The notes beneath the pieces were generated by a model that was not told where the DNA came from, did not search any database, and saw nothing but the letters and a program-made list of their open reading frames with translations. 64,000 nt of DNA, taken from assembly GCF_003628755.1 (NCBI RefSeq), contig NZ_CP029256.1, forward strand, positions 2,871,585 through 2,935,584, written 5' to 3'. Positions 25,617 through 34,375 of the stretch are shown in pieces (within the stretch, counting starts at the first letter, position 1; each line of letters opens with the position of its first letter). Position numbers and translations under genes: made by a program. The DNA comes from Christensenella minuta (lineage in GTDB: Bacteria > Bacillota > Clostridia > Christensenellales > Christensenellaceae).

Positions 25617-26904
25617 AATGCACCTGTTTTTCAAGAACGATTACGCCTTCCAACAGATAATCGATCTTCGCTTTTTGCTGTGGGCTAGTTTTTAGCTTTC
25701 TTGCTTTTCTAATCTCTAAAACAGTAAATCCAATTGCTTCTGCCAACGAAGCACAAATTTCAAGCGTATTAATTAAAATACCAAAATAAGCGGAATTTGA
25801 GACATTAAAATAAATTCTGCCGCCTGATTTTAGCTTTTTAAACAGTACTTTAAATATTTTGTTTATATCCACAAAATATAAATTGACCATATCTATAATC
25901 GACTCATTCCAAGCCTTTATATCTTTAGAATTCCTTTCCAATTGTTTAATTGTAGAAGATAATAATTTATTATTCAACCTTGTTTTATCTATCCATTTAA
26001 TTTGAACATGCGAACGGATTGTTCTTTCCCTTAATATGCGGATATCTTTATCCTCTTTGAAAAAGCCTAATGTTTTTAACTCAAGCATGTAAGTATCCGT
26101 ATAATCTCGTGAATTCAAATATGGAGGGGAAGTGATAACTAGATCGATACTATCATCTTCAACAATAGTTTCTATTCCCTCGCGGGCATCAATATTATAT
26201 AAATTCTGTACGTTAACGCCTAGGACATGATCCGTACTTTCTAAGTTTGCAATATCTTCACCAAAGCATTCAGTAACTTTAGTATCAAACCTTTGAAAAA
26301 CATCATTTTCAGACAACTTAAGTGTTTTCCAATCTTTTTTATAAGACAAACATTTTCCATTTCTATAAAGATTGCTTACATCTAGCAGTATAGAAGCAAG
26401 GGCAACTGTCAATAAGTCGCGATATCTTTTATCTGATATTTTAAGAATAGCATTCTTAAGTTTTTCAATAGCAATCCCTACTAATTTATCATAATTCCAT
26501 TTTTTAATCGTGTTGTTTTCATATAAGGTTCTAAAATTAGATTGAAGTTCTGGAGTATCGATTGTGTTTCTCCATTTTTTTACTTTTTCGACCCAATGAC
26601 AAAATTCTTTTGTTGTATAATCAGTACGCAATTTGACTTTAGCAATTAGGTACATAAGCGGATTAACCTCAAAAGAGTAACATATTATGTTTAAATTCTG
26701 TAATTCTAAAGCGGTAGTTCCGCTTCCAGAGAAAGGTTCCAAACAAACTTTCGGTGTATCCGATAATTCATTAATTATAGACTGGATAAATTCTTTGGAG
26801 TATCCTTCTACAAAAGGATACCATCTATGGATTGGCTCAGATTTATTTTTATTAAATTGCATTATACGTCCATAAATTTCGAAATAATCTTTATAAATAT
26901 ACAT
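25606..26904 (-). CDS. DNA methyltransferase (N4-cytosine/N6-adenine type)
   Basis: First gene of the reverse operon, 432 residues. Motif I, EPFSGSGTT (56-64), binds S-adenosylmethionine and is followed by FEVNPL; the catalytic motif IV is TSPPY (258-262) with LNSRDYTDTYMLE after it. The N-terminal IHRWYPFVEGYS is a feature of a methyltransferase group I associate with conflict operons. The enzyme probably methylates an amino group in host DNA and so marks self. A second start at 26862 (MQFNKNKSE) is possible; neither has a strong ribosome-binding site. A TATAAT-like -10 lies upstream near 26950. The stop overlaps the ATPase gene. Confidence 0.87.
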   Translation of the reverse strand: MYIYKDYFEIYGRIMQFNKNKSEPIHRWYPFVEGYSKEFIQSIINELSDTPKVCLEPFSGSGTTALELQNLNIICYSFEVNPLMYLIAKVKLRTDYTTKEFCHWVEKVKKWRNTIDTPELQSNFRTLYENNTIKKWNYDKLVGIAIEKLKNAILKISDKRYRDLLTVALASILLDVSNLYRNGKCLSYKKDWKTLKLSENDVFQRFDTKVTECFGEDIANLESTDHVLGVNVQNLYNIDAREGIETIVEDDSIDLVITSPPYLNSRDYTDTYMLELKTLGFFKEDKDIRILRERTIRSHVQIKWIDKTRLNNKLLSSTIKQLERNSKDIKAWNESIIDMVNLYFVDINKIFKVLFKKLKSGGRIYFNVSNSAYFGILINTLEICASLAEAIGFTVLEIRKARKLKTSPQQKAKIDYLLEGVIVLEKQVHYGK

Positions 26905-27084
26905 AATTATTCGTCCGTTTTTCTCTAAGCTATCTATCCATAATCATTATAACTGAAGTTTATTATTAAATCTACAATAATTATTATTCCCTCTTATTTC
27001 CCTCAACCTTAATTAATCTAAATGATGCTACATACAATCACATTTCATGATCATGCCAGATTGACTTTTAATCCCAACATACTC

Positions 27085-27113
27085 TTGACTTATTTACATT
27101 CTTATTATATAAT
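27085..27113 (+). promoter_or_regulatory. Promoter of initiator tRNA
   Basis: TTGACT (27085-27090) and TATAAT (27108-27113) with a 17-base spacer, 38 bases before the tRNA. The 250 bases from the methyltransferase start to the tRNA hold no gene. Confidence 0.75.
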
Positions 27114-27151
27114 AATTAAGCTGTCTTAAATAAGAGACGCATAAAATACGT

Positions 27152-27228
<77 letters not shown>

Positions 27229-27233
27229 TGAAG

Positions 27234-27268
27234 AAGAGGCTTAACCAAGCGGTTTTAGCCTCTTTTAT
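27234..27268 (+). terminator. Terminator after tRNA-fMet
   Basis: AAGAGGCT (27234-27241) pairs with AGCCTCTT (27257-27264), followed by TTATT. Confidence 0.7.
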
Positions 27269-27393
27269 TATTCCCGTTCTTTTGTCATTTGTTCGGCCCT
27301 TGGCCTCCTTTTGGCCTCTGATTGCGTAAAAATGAGTGATATTTGATAGTAATATGCTGAATTCGATTATATTATGTATATTATAGTTTGCTA

Positions 27394-27732
27394 TCATATT
27401 TCTTCAACATGAATAGCACTTCCATCAACCCTCTTAGCTCTATGCTCGTTATCATCGTGAAAACATTGCTCCTCTGCGCCATAATAAGCATCTCGTATTA
27501 CGTCAACCCATTCATGTAAAACTTTTGCATTGATAAGATTATCACTATCAGGATATAAATTAAGGAATACAACTGAAACGAGTGATAATGAAATTGCAGA
27601 GTGCTCAGCAGGGACTGCAATTCCATAATCTGAATGTCCTGCTGAGATTACATTTTCGCCTTCCGAATAATTTGATAAACGCTTAAATGTTCCCTGCGCC
27701 GATGTATGAACAATTTTATTAGCTGTTTGCAT
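27394..27732 (-). CDS. Hypothetical protein
   Basis: Reverse-strand frame of 112 residues with no recognised domain. The sequence is acidic at its end (YYGAEEQCFHDDNEHRAKR), has no signal peptide or membrane helix, and no clear ribosome-binding site stands before the ATG. AT-rich composition matches the island. It is divergent from the nuclease-like gene at 27,856 with about 120 bases between, so the pair might be functionally linked, but nothing proves it. It could also be a fragment of a longer gene. Confidence 0.45.
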   Translation of the reverse strand: MQTANKIVHTSAQGTFKRLSNYSEGENVISAGHSDYGIAVPAEHSAISLSLVSVVFLNLYPDSDNLINAKVLHEWVDVIRDAYYGAEEQCFHDDNEHRAKRVDGSAIHVEEI

Positions 27733-27855
27733 TGATTATATTGATTATAATGATATGACTTTAAATATATAATTTTTTACAGCAATAGCTTAAATCAGAT
27801 GATATAAAAAATTCTGACTATAATCACTTGGATATTTGATATTAGGAGATGCTTT

Positions 27856-28416
27856 ATGAAAACTTATCAGGAAATGGTTGAACTCTTTGAAAGAGCTAAT
27901 CAAACCTTCATAAACACAAACCAGCAATTATTTTATAATAATTTTTCCGAGCGAAGGTTATGTGGAGCTCTAATGTTATGTTTACATGAGTTGATAGCAT
28001 ACAATGATAATTTTTATGGATACTTTGTCGACGTTGAATATAATAGAAATAAAGGAGCATTGAAAACTATTTGCAAGACGATCAGAGGAAATAACCAAAA
28101 AATTATTCGGATTAACTGTGATCTAATTCTCCATAGCCGTGGTGAACATCCAGAGCAGGATAATCTAATTGCACTGGAGATGAAAAAATCTTCTGCTCGT
28201 AAACAAGATAAGCAAAATGACTGTGATCGCCTTATTGCCTTAACAAAAGATACTTTTGATGATGTTTGGCCGTATGACGGAAATAGTCTGCCAGAACATG
28301 TCTGCCGCTATGTTTTGGGGGTCTATTACGAAATCAACTATAGGAAACGAGATATTTTAATTGAATATTATCGTCGAGGCAATCACGTAGCCACCCATTA
28401 TGTTCAGCTTTCCTAG
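27856..28416 (+). CDS. Hypothetical protein with PD-(D/E)XK-like motif
   Basis: A 186-residue protein starting MKTYQEMVEL with TAGGAGATG upstream. INCDLILHSRG followed by NLIALEMKKS gives D89, E108 and K110, the spacing expected of a PD-(D/E)XK nuclease core, preceded by helices with Glu33 and Glu45. I do not recognise a named family. It is in the AT-rich island close to the defence-type operon and may be an orphan restriction-like or repair nuclease. The motif could also occur in an inactive member of the fold. Confidence 0.62.
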   Translation: MKTYQEMVELFERANQTFINTNQQLFYNNFSERRLCGALMLCLHELIAYNDNFYGYFVDVEYNRNKGALKTICKTIRGNNQKIIRINCDLILHSRGEHPEQDNLIALEMKKSSARKQDKQNDCDRLIALTKDTFDDVWPYDGNSLPEHVCRYVLGVYYEINYRKRDILIEYYRRGNHVATHYVQLS

Positions 28417-28521
28417 GCAAATTTCAATAATGAAGAAACCTAAAAGCATCTATATTTTACAAAATAAAGCTAGTAAATACCGCTTTTCGACTGCCTCAAA
28501 AGCCTTTTTGCTTTCTAAAGC

Positions 28522-29904
28522 TCAGCCGATCATGATGCGGTCCTTGGGGTAACGGACGCGTGAGCTTCTATTCTCGAGACGTGCGGCAAGCGCCATTGTA
28601 AAGGTGAAAATACCAACCCTCCCACCATACATCAGGATTATGAAAACGGCGCGGCTTGCGTCGGTGAAATTGGCGGTAACCGCGGAGGTCATGCCAACCG
28701 TACCAAAGCTGGAAACGACTTCATAAATCGTATCGGAAAGTGTGATAGGCCGTTCGTATTCGATCAGCGAAACAATGATGATGGCAGTGAACACAAAGAG
28801 AATGCCGAGCGCAACGATTGCAACCGAACGCAGAACAACGGCATTGTCGATTCGCCGGCCGAATAATATAACATCGTCCCGCCCGCGAATGATGGAGAAA
28901 ATGAATAAAAGCATCAGCGCCACCGTGGTGGTCTTGATCCCTCCGCCTGTGCCCGAAGGGGAAGCACCGATAAACATATAGATCACAGTCAATATCTTGG
29001 AGGCGGGCGTAAGGTCGCCTTGTGGAACTGCGGCAAATCCGGCGGTACGTGCGGAAACGGAATGGAAGAGCGCCCAGGAAGCTTTGTCCTGTATTGGAAC
29101 ATCATCCCGCCCCAGTGTGCGGGGATTGTTGTGTTCAAAGAGCAGGAAGAGCGCAAAACCGAGGGCAACCAGAAAAAGGCTTACGCACAAAACGGTTTTA
29201 GTATGCAGCATAAAACGGTGCCGCTTGTTGCGCAGCTTGCGGTACAGGTCCAGAAGGACATAAAAACCGATGCCTCCGAGCGACATGGCGCTTATGGTCG
29301 CGATATAAATGACGGGATCGCCAAGATAAGGCTGCAAGCCGGTACCTGCGCCGAAAACGTCAAAACCAGAATTGCAAAAAGAGGAAACCGCCTGAAAGAT
29401 ACTGCAGTAAAGTCCGCGGGAAACGCCGAACAGTGGGACAAAGCGTGCCGCATAGGCAAGGAATACGCACAGTTCGATCACGGCGGTCATGACAACAATA
29501 TCGCGCGTCATCCGCACAACGCCTTGGAGGCGGGAATCGCTGACCGAATTTTGGGTCATAGAATTTTGTATGATGAGGCGGTCGCGAAGCGTAAACCGTC
29601 TTCCGATCATCATATACAACAGGGAGGTCATTGTCATAAAGCCAATCCCGCCCAACTGTATCAATACCAGAAGGATCACTTGGCCGAACAGGGAGAGCGT
29701 CGCGCCCACATTGAACACGCTTAGGCCGGTGACACATACGGCGGAAGTGGCCGTGAAAAGCGCATCAAAAAAGCGCAGAGACTGGCCGTCTGCGACAGCG
29801 GCGGGCAGGGACAGTAAAAATGCTCCGATCAGGATCATCCCACCGAAGCCAAATACCAGGATTTGCGCGGGACTGATTCCGCGCTTTTTGAATGCAGGAG
29901 CCAT
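28522..29904 (-). CDS. ktrB: Potassium uptake protein, TrkH/KtrB family
   Basis: Ion-translocating membrane subunit of a Ktr/Trk potassium system, 460 residues with four repeated membrane-pore-membrane units. Selectivity-filter-like stretches are ATSAVCVTGLS, SSFCNSGFDVFG, ISASPSGTGGG-like GASPSGTGGGIKT and SSFGTVGMT. The start at 29904 (MAPAFKKRG) is preferred to an ATG five codons earlier because GGGAG, the ribosome-binding site, falls inside those codons. No KtrA gate protein is adjacent. It marks the return from the AT-rich island to normal composition. Confidence 0.92.
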   Translation of the reverse strand: MAPAFKKRGISPAQILVFGFGGMILIGAFLLSLPAAVADGQSLRFFDALFTATSAVCVTGLSVFNVGATLSLFGQVILLVLIQLGGIGFMTMTSLLYMMIGRRFTLRDRLIIQNSMTQNSVSDSRLQGVVRMTRDIVVMTAVIELCVFLAYAARFVPLFGVSRGLYCSIFQAVSSFCNSGFDVFGAGTGLQPYLGDPVIYIATISAMSLGGIGFYVLLDLYRKLRNKRHRFMLHTKTVLCVSLFLVALGFALFLLFEHNNPRTLGRDDVPIQDKASWALFHSVSARTAGFAAVPQGDLTPASKILTVIYMFIGASPSGTGGGIKTTTVALMLLFIFSIIRGRDDVILFGRRIDNAVVLRSVAIVALGILFVFTAIIIVSLIEYERPITLSDTIYEVVSSFGTVGMTSAVTANFTDASRAVFIILMYGGRVGIFTFTMALAARLENRSSRVRYPKDRIMIG

Positions 29905-30102
29905 AAAAGTTTCTCCCATAGCCGTGTTGTACTATTATTATACCCTTTTCCCACGCAATGAACAGCAAAATAATAATTTTTTGCCGCCCGTCTGCTGCCG
30001 CATATATTTATACGCGCCGGGCGGCCTTGCCGCGCATAAAATATCGCTGCGGAAAACAGAAGAAACGATAATAGGGGATTGCGCGGAAGGAGGCGGTTAT
30101 TT

Positions 30103-30225
30103 ATGATAAAATATAAGAAAATGCTGTGCGGGGCGGAAAGCGGGTGCCTTTTATACTGCGGGAAAAGGTCCGCCGCTGCAGGCGCCGCAACAGCGCTTGT
30201 ACAGAAACGGGAACAGACAGGATAA
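30103..30225 (+). CDS. Possible small protein or leader peptide
   Basis: A 40-codon frame (MIKYKKMLCGAESGC and onwards, four cysteines if counted through LLYCG) preceded by an excellent GGAAGGAGG ten bases upstream, ending ten bases before the epimerase start at 30,235. The epimerase itself has only a weak site, so the small frame may deliver ribosomes to it. No similarity is recognised. Confidence 0.35.
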   Translation: MIKYKKMLCGAESGCLLYCGKRSAAAGAATALVQKREQTG

Positions 30226-30234
30226 GATTGACTT

Positions 30235-31086
30235 ATGGGACAACAGAAGAAAATCAGAAAATGCGGGGTCTATACATGGTTTGGCTTCCTGCTGCCCTTC
30301 CGGGAAAAGCTGCGGCTGATAAAGGATGCGGGCTTTGATACAGTGTGCACATGGTGGGACGATATGTTTTTGGAAATGGACGGAAGGAAAGAAGAACAGT
30401 TCGATCAGGCGCTTTCAGCGGGACTTCTTATCGAACATACCCATTTGCCATATTTTGGATGTGATGAATTGTGGAGGCCCGGATTAAGCGGGGATGCCTT
30501 GTGTGCCCGGTATTGCCGGGCGGTCGCCGGAGCAGCAGCAAGCGGAATACGGACCGTAGTGATGCACCCATTTGAACGGCAGGCGCCTCCCGCTGGTGAC
30601 TGGGCCGTGTTCATTGCGCGTATGGAGCGTATCGCCGGCGAAAGCGCAAGGAGGGGAATCCACCTTGCGATAGAAAACATTTGTGACCAAAACGGGCTTA
30701 TGCGTATTCTGGACCACTTTAACGGCAATCCCTATGTCGGGCTTTGTTTTGATACAGGCCATAACCATTTGACGGCAGCCAACGGTTTTGGCCTGCTGGA
30801 CCGCCATCGGGATAGGATATTCGCCCTCCACGTACATGACAATAACGGAAAGGCAGACGAACATCTCTTGCCCTATGAAGGCACAGTGGATTGGGCCGCT
30901 TTCATGGAAAAAATCGGGGAAACAAATTTTGCAGGCTCTCTGATGCTGGAAGCCTGTTACCCCATTGATATGGAAAAGCTTGACAAGGATCCGGCGCGTG
31001 GATATCTGGCGCCAGCCGTCCCGCCGGAAGAATATCTGGCGCGGGCAAAGCAAAGCTGCGAAAAAGTGCTGCAAGCCGGGATATGA
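30235..31086 (+). CDS. Sugar phosphate isomerase/epimerase (xylose isomerase-like TIM barrel)
   Basis: TIM-barrel protein of 283 residues of the AP-endonuclease-2/xylose-isomerase-like superfamily. Predicted metal ligands are the Glu of HLAIENI near 143, the Asp and His of CFDTGHNHL near 172-176, the His of FALHVHDNNG near 199-203 and the Glu of LMLEACYP near 238. The sequence differs clearly from the psicose-epimerase type protein at 3,558. It stands alone with its own terminator, so context gives no substrate. Confidence is good for the fold and metal site and low for the reaction. Confidence 0.82.
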   Translation: MGQQKKIRKCGVYTWFGFLLPFREKLRLIKDAGFDTVCTWWDDMFLEMDGRKEEQFDQALSAGLLIEHTHLPYFGCDELWRPGLSGDALCARYCRAVAGAAASGIRTVVMHPFERQAPPAGDWAVFIARMERIAGESARRGIHLAIENICDQNGLMRILDHFNGNPYVGLCFDTGHNHLTAANGFGLLDRHRDRIFALHVHDNNGKADEHLLPYEGTVDWAAFMEKIGETNFAGSLMLEACYPIDMEKLDKDPARGYLAPAVPPEEYLARAKQSCEKVLQAGI

Positions 31087-31185
31087 AGCCCGCGGAAATG
31101 GAAAACAAAGGAATAGCCTGCTGCTGTAAATAGAAATAAGCGGGATACCCGTATAAGACGTAATGGATGGACCTTCGTAAAGCCT

Positions 31186-31215
31186 CTGCTGTAGATAAAA
31201 TGCAGCAGTTTTTTT
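31186..31215 (+). terminator. Terminator after the epimerase gene
   Basis: CTGCTG (31186-31191) pairs with CAGCAG (31203-31208) and is followed by seven T. The rest of the gap from 31,087 to 31,441 holds no gene I can support. Confidence 0.72.
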
Positions 31216-31441
31216 GTATATGCGCGGTGCAAAAGTTTATGCTTTGTGTCTTTTTTCTGGCTTCCGCCTGTATTTAGTTTATAATAATTGGCAACTGTTT
31301 TCATTTAGTACCCTGCGGTCCATGCGTTGTATTATTTTAATGTGGCGGAAACATCCTATTCAAAAACCATACACGCTTTGTCCATATTTTGAGGTTATGT
31401 TAATTATGCGTGGATTAACGCAATAAAACAGGGAGGCAGCG

Positions 31442-32293
31442 ATGGGAAAAATTATAACCTTAAAAACAGTGGAGAAAAAGAAGAAAGAATATTTAGAGCA
31501 TCTGTTGATGCAGGAAAAAGCAAAAAACACGGTGCGGGCTTATTCACGGCATATCGATACGTTTATCCGCTATATCCGTGACGAGCGCAAGCTGGAAGAA
31601 CTTGGCAAGATCGAGCTTGTTGAGTTCAAACAATGGTTGCTGCCCAAATATTCTCCGTCAACGATCAATCTGGTAATCAGCTCTCTGAACGGCCTTTTTG
31701 CCTTTCTGGGAATGGAACCGATGAAGCTTAAAAAGCTGAAACAGCAGAAATCCAACAGCGTGGAAAATGTATTGACCATGGCCGAGTATAAAAAGCTGCT
31801 GATGGCGGCAAAAGTGAGAAATGAAAAGATGTACTACATTATCCGCACCCTTGCCGGAACGGGTATTCGCGTGGGCGAGTTAAAATATATTACGGTGGAT
31901 GCGGTAAAACATGGAGAAGCCCGTATTATTAACAAGGGAAAAATCCGCAACGTGGTGCTGAAAGAGAATATCCGCAGGATGCTGGAGTATTATTGCGAAA
32001 ACAACGATATCATGGGAGGCGTGATTTTTGAAGGGCGTAACGGCAGGGAAGTAATCAGCCGGGCCTATATCTGTGCGGCCATGAAGGAGCTTGGAACAAA
32101 GGTCGGGATTCCGCGGGAGAAATTATTTGCCCATAACCTGCGCCATTTGTTTGCGAAACGGTTTATCGAGAAGACAAACGATATCGTAACGCTTGCCGAC
32201 GTGCTGGGTCATACCAGCATAGATACGACGCGGATCTATACAAGAACGTCGAATGCGGAAAAACGCGCGAAGATCGAAACTGTGGATTTATGA
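31442..32293 (+). CDS. Tyrosine recombinase (XerC/D-like)
   Basis: Complete site-specific recombinase of 283 residues: a SAM-like N-terminal core-binding domain (about 10-95) and a catalytic domain with Arg in GTGIRVGELKY, HNLRH, LGHTSIDTT and the nucleophile Tyr in TRIYTR. AGGGAGGC precedes the ATG. It is shorter than conjugative-transposon integrases and lacks an arm-binding domain, as in XerC/D and related chromosomal recombinases. No adjacent mobile genes, repeats or cassettes are seen, so its target is unknown. A weak terminator (32,302-32,325) follows. Confidence 0.9.
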   Translation: MGKIITLKTVEKKKKEYLEHLLMQEKAKNTVRAYSRHIDTFIRYIRDERKLEELGKIELVEFKQWLLPKYSPSTINLVISSLNGLFAFLGMEPMKLKKLKQQKSNSVENVLTMAEYKKLLMAAKVRNEKMYYIIRTLAGTGIRVGELKYITVDAVKHGEARIINKGKIRNVVLKENIRRMLEYYCENNDIMGGVIFEGRNGREVISRAYICAAMKELGTKVGIPREKLFAHNLRHLFAKRFIEKTNDIVTLADVLGHTSIDTTRIYTRTSNAEKRAKIETVDL

Positions 32294-32301
32294 GATGCGG
32301 G

Positions 32302-32325
32302 AGGGCCGGGAACGGTCCGGCCTTT
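32302..32325 (+). terminator. Terminator after the recombinase gene
   Basis: AGGGCCGG (32302-32309) pairs with CCGGCCTT (32317-32324), followed by only a short T run. Confidence 0.55.
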
Positions 32326-32557
32326 CCTGCCGGCAAGGGAAAGCCGCTCCGGCAGGGGAAAATAGCATGTGTAAAATTGAAAAACGCGCTTACAAATAAA
32401 ATAGGAACTTGCGTGTGCCTTTCGCGGGCGGCAGGGGAGACGCGCGGTAAGGCCGTATCCAAATTAAAACTATAAACGAGAAACGATACGTGAATAGATA
32501 AGGATTGTTTTATGTGCTATGATAATAGCAATATATCAGAAGAAAGTAGATGGGACA

Positions 32558-33142
32558 ATGAGGGCGGAAAAAAGCAGGGAAACAAGGAAAAAATTGATTG
32601 ACAAGGGAATTGAGATTATTCGCAGGGAAGGAATCGGGAATTTTTCGATCCGCAGGATCGCGAAGGAATGTGGAATGTCGCCGAAAGGCCCCTATAATTA
32701 TTTTGAAGACGCAAACGATTTTATGAACGAAATCAAGCACAGGATTCTCCGCGGTATGATGAGGCGTCTTTATTCCGATGATGTCCTGCGGGAAAAGGAA
32801 CCGCTGCAAAGGCTGATAAAACTGGAAAAAGAATACTATTCTTATTATGGGCGGTATTTCCACCTTTTGAACCAGATTTTTTCCAAAGCGCCAATGACGC
32901 AGTATTATATTGAGGACGATGGGGAGATTTGGCAGTATATTATGGATTATCCGCTTGTGATCGATGAAAACCAGGGCCGGAGCACAAAGCTTTATAAGCA
33001 GATGGTTCTGGCGGCGCTGATGGAAGGGATGCCGTATACGGTTGACAAAAACAGTGAAAACGCGGGGGAACACGTCATGGGGATTCTGAAAACAGGACTC
33101 TCCTGTATCGATGGAACGATAGACAAGGGGGGGGAAAAATGA
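32558..33142 (+). CDS. TetR-family transcriptional regulator 1
   Basis: Repressor-type protein of 194 residues. The N-terminal helix-turn-helix (IRREGIGNFSIRRIAKECGMSPKGPYNYFED, residues about 16-47) is the TetR pattern; the C-terminal part is a helical ligand or dimer domain. The start at 32558 (MRAEKSRETRKK) fits the family; an in-frame ATG at 32519 adds 13 atypical residues. Its stop shares four bases (ATGA) with a second TetR gene, so the two are co-translated and may form heterodimers. No target gene is adjacent in the same direction. Confidence 0.88.
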   Translation: MRAEKSRETRKKLIDKGIEIIRREGIGNFSIRRIAKECGMSPKGPYNYFEDANDFMNEIKHRILRGMMRRLYSDDVLREKEPLQRLIKLEKEYYSYYGRYFHLLNQIFSKAPMTQYYIEDDGEIWQYIMDYPLVIDENQGRSTKLYKQMVLAALMEGMPYTVDKNSENAGEHVMGILKTGLSCIDGTIDKGGEK

Positions 33143-33726
33143 CAAGGCACGGCGAATTCAATAAAACCAAAGAGACTCTGCTCAAAATGGCGCTCGGCAT
33201 GATAAAGGAAGAAGGAATCGAAGCCTTCTCTGCGAGGAAAATGGCGGAAAAATGCGGTTTTACACATCAGGCGCCCTATCGTTATTTTAAAAATAAGGAA
33301 GACCTCATGGAAAATATCATTACGGAGGTGCTCGTACAACTGGGCGACTATCTGAATGAGATGGTCAGGAAACGGAATGGGGAAGAGCCATTTTTGGTAA
33401 TTTTTGAAGAATCGATCCGTTTTTTGGTGAAAAATTCCAATTATGGGATATTGCTTTATTCGGGTGAGGGAAGGGGACAGGCCAACGAATACGTAACAGA
33501 GAGGCGCGAACGGATCCGGGTTAATTTCAGGGCGGTTGCGGAAGATTACTTTACCCGCTGCGGCGTTCCGAAAAAAAAGTATAATGATATATTCGATGCG
33601 GTAAACGCAATACTGAACGGCCTTATCCTGCGTATTATTAACCGGGCGATCGTTGTAGAAGGGAGCCTGAAACCGGCCGTCCGCATTATTGTCGAGGATA
33701 TTCTGCATCTGAAAACAAGACGATAA
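33139..33726 (+). CDS. TetR-family transcriptional regulator 2
   Basis: Second TetR protein, 195 residues, with the helix-turn-helix IKEEGIEAFSARKMAEKCGFTHQAPYRYFKNKEDL at about 19-53 and a helical C-terminal domain. GGGGGGG lies before the ATG, which overlaps the previous stop. The HTH resembles that of its neighbour (QAPYRYFKN against KGPYNYFED), so the pair probably arose by duplication. A GAGCGCC-CTGA-GGCGCTC hairpin at 33805-33822 follows the gene. Confidence 0.88.
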   Translation: MTRHGEFNKTKETLLKMALGMIKEEGIEAFSARKMAEKCGFTHQAPYRYFKNKEDLMENIITEVLVQLGDYLNEMVRKRNGEEPFLVIFEESIRFLVKNSNYGILLYSGEGRGQANEYVTERRERIRVNFRAVAEDYFTRCGVPKKKYNDIFDAVNAILNGLILRIINRAIVVEGSLKPAVRIIVEDILHLKTRR

Positions 33727-33918
33727 GGCACGGAAACAACCTGCATTGCTTCGCAGACCCCATACGGCCCTCGAACCTGCGGCGTTCCCCATGACAAAAT
33801 AAAGGAGCGCCCTGAGGCGCTCGCGTTATGAGGAAGAATATGAAAAAAATCTTATATTTATAGTATAAAACAGATTTATGAATATTAAATATTAAAATTA
33901 TTAAGAAATTATGAATAA

Positions 33919-33955
33919 ACGCCATCCGCATAAAATTTTTTACGGATGGCGTTTA
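33919..33955. terminator. Bidirectional terminator
   Basis: ACGCCATCCG (33919-33928) pairs perfectly with CGGATGGCGT (33943-33952), T-rich on both strands. It ends the TetR unit and the reverse coiled-coil gene. Confidence 0.82.
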
Positions 33956-33956
33956 T

Positions 33957-34232
33957 TTACTTATCCATTCTGACGCTGTCGCGGTATTCGCCCGCCGCAT
34001 CCTTTTCCCGCCTTCGCTGTTCCAGCCTGGCCTGATTGCGTTCACGCGTATTTTCCAACGCGGCTTTTTTCGTCTCTACATCCCGTTTTTTTTCCATCTT
34101 TGTAATCTTTTTCCGTTCCTTTAACTCCGTGATCTTTCTTTTTGCATCGATCCGGGCCAGTTTTTCCGCCGCCGCGTTTTTTTCTGCGGCGATTTCGTTT
34201 TGCAGATTGTTGATTTTTGCGTGCCGTTCCAT
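33957..34232 (-). CDS. Small highly charged coiled-coil protein
   Basis: A 91-residue protein made almost entirely of Lys, Arg, Glu and Ala in heptad-like order, so it should form one long coiled coil from residue 5 to about 80. GGGAAAGGAG lies before the ATG, and a strong terminator follows, so it is a real gene. No signal peptide or membrane segment. I do not recognise a family; similar proteins act as scaffolds or nucleic-acid-binding spacers, but that is only analogy. Confidence 0.65.
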   Translation of the reverse strand: MERHAKINNLQNEIAAEKNAAAEKLARIDAKRKITELKERKKITKMEKKRDVETKKAALENTRERNQARLEQRRREKDAAGEYRDSVRMDK

Positions 34233-34375
34233 GTCTTTGCTCCTTTCCCGTCACAGTTTATGGTCTCTATAAATTAACCAATCAAGGACGGAATAAACGG
34301 CAAAAGAAAAATTTTAATTCACAGGCGGCGCGCTTCCCGGGCAGATTCCCTGCGGCCCGGACGGTCCGGTAAGGG

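Noticed and set aside
22130-26904. Classical type I or type III restriction-modification, BREX or DISARM
   Set aside because: No specificity subunit, no helicase, no PglZ or DrmA-type protein; the ATPase is of the SMC/ABC type.
28742-30106. Several forward frames over ktrB
   Set aside because: Antisense shadows of a membrane-protein gene with clear potassium-transporter motifs.
31214-31426. Forward 70-codon frame before the recombinase
   Set aside because: No ribosome-binding site, unusual composition, and it overlaps the terminator of the epimerase gene.
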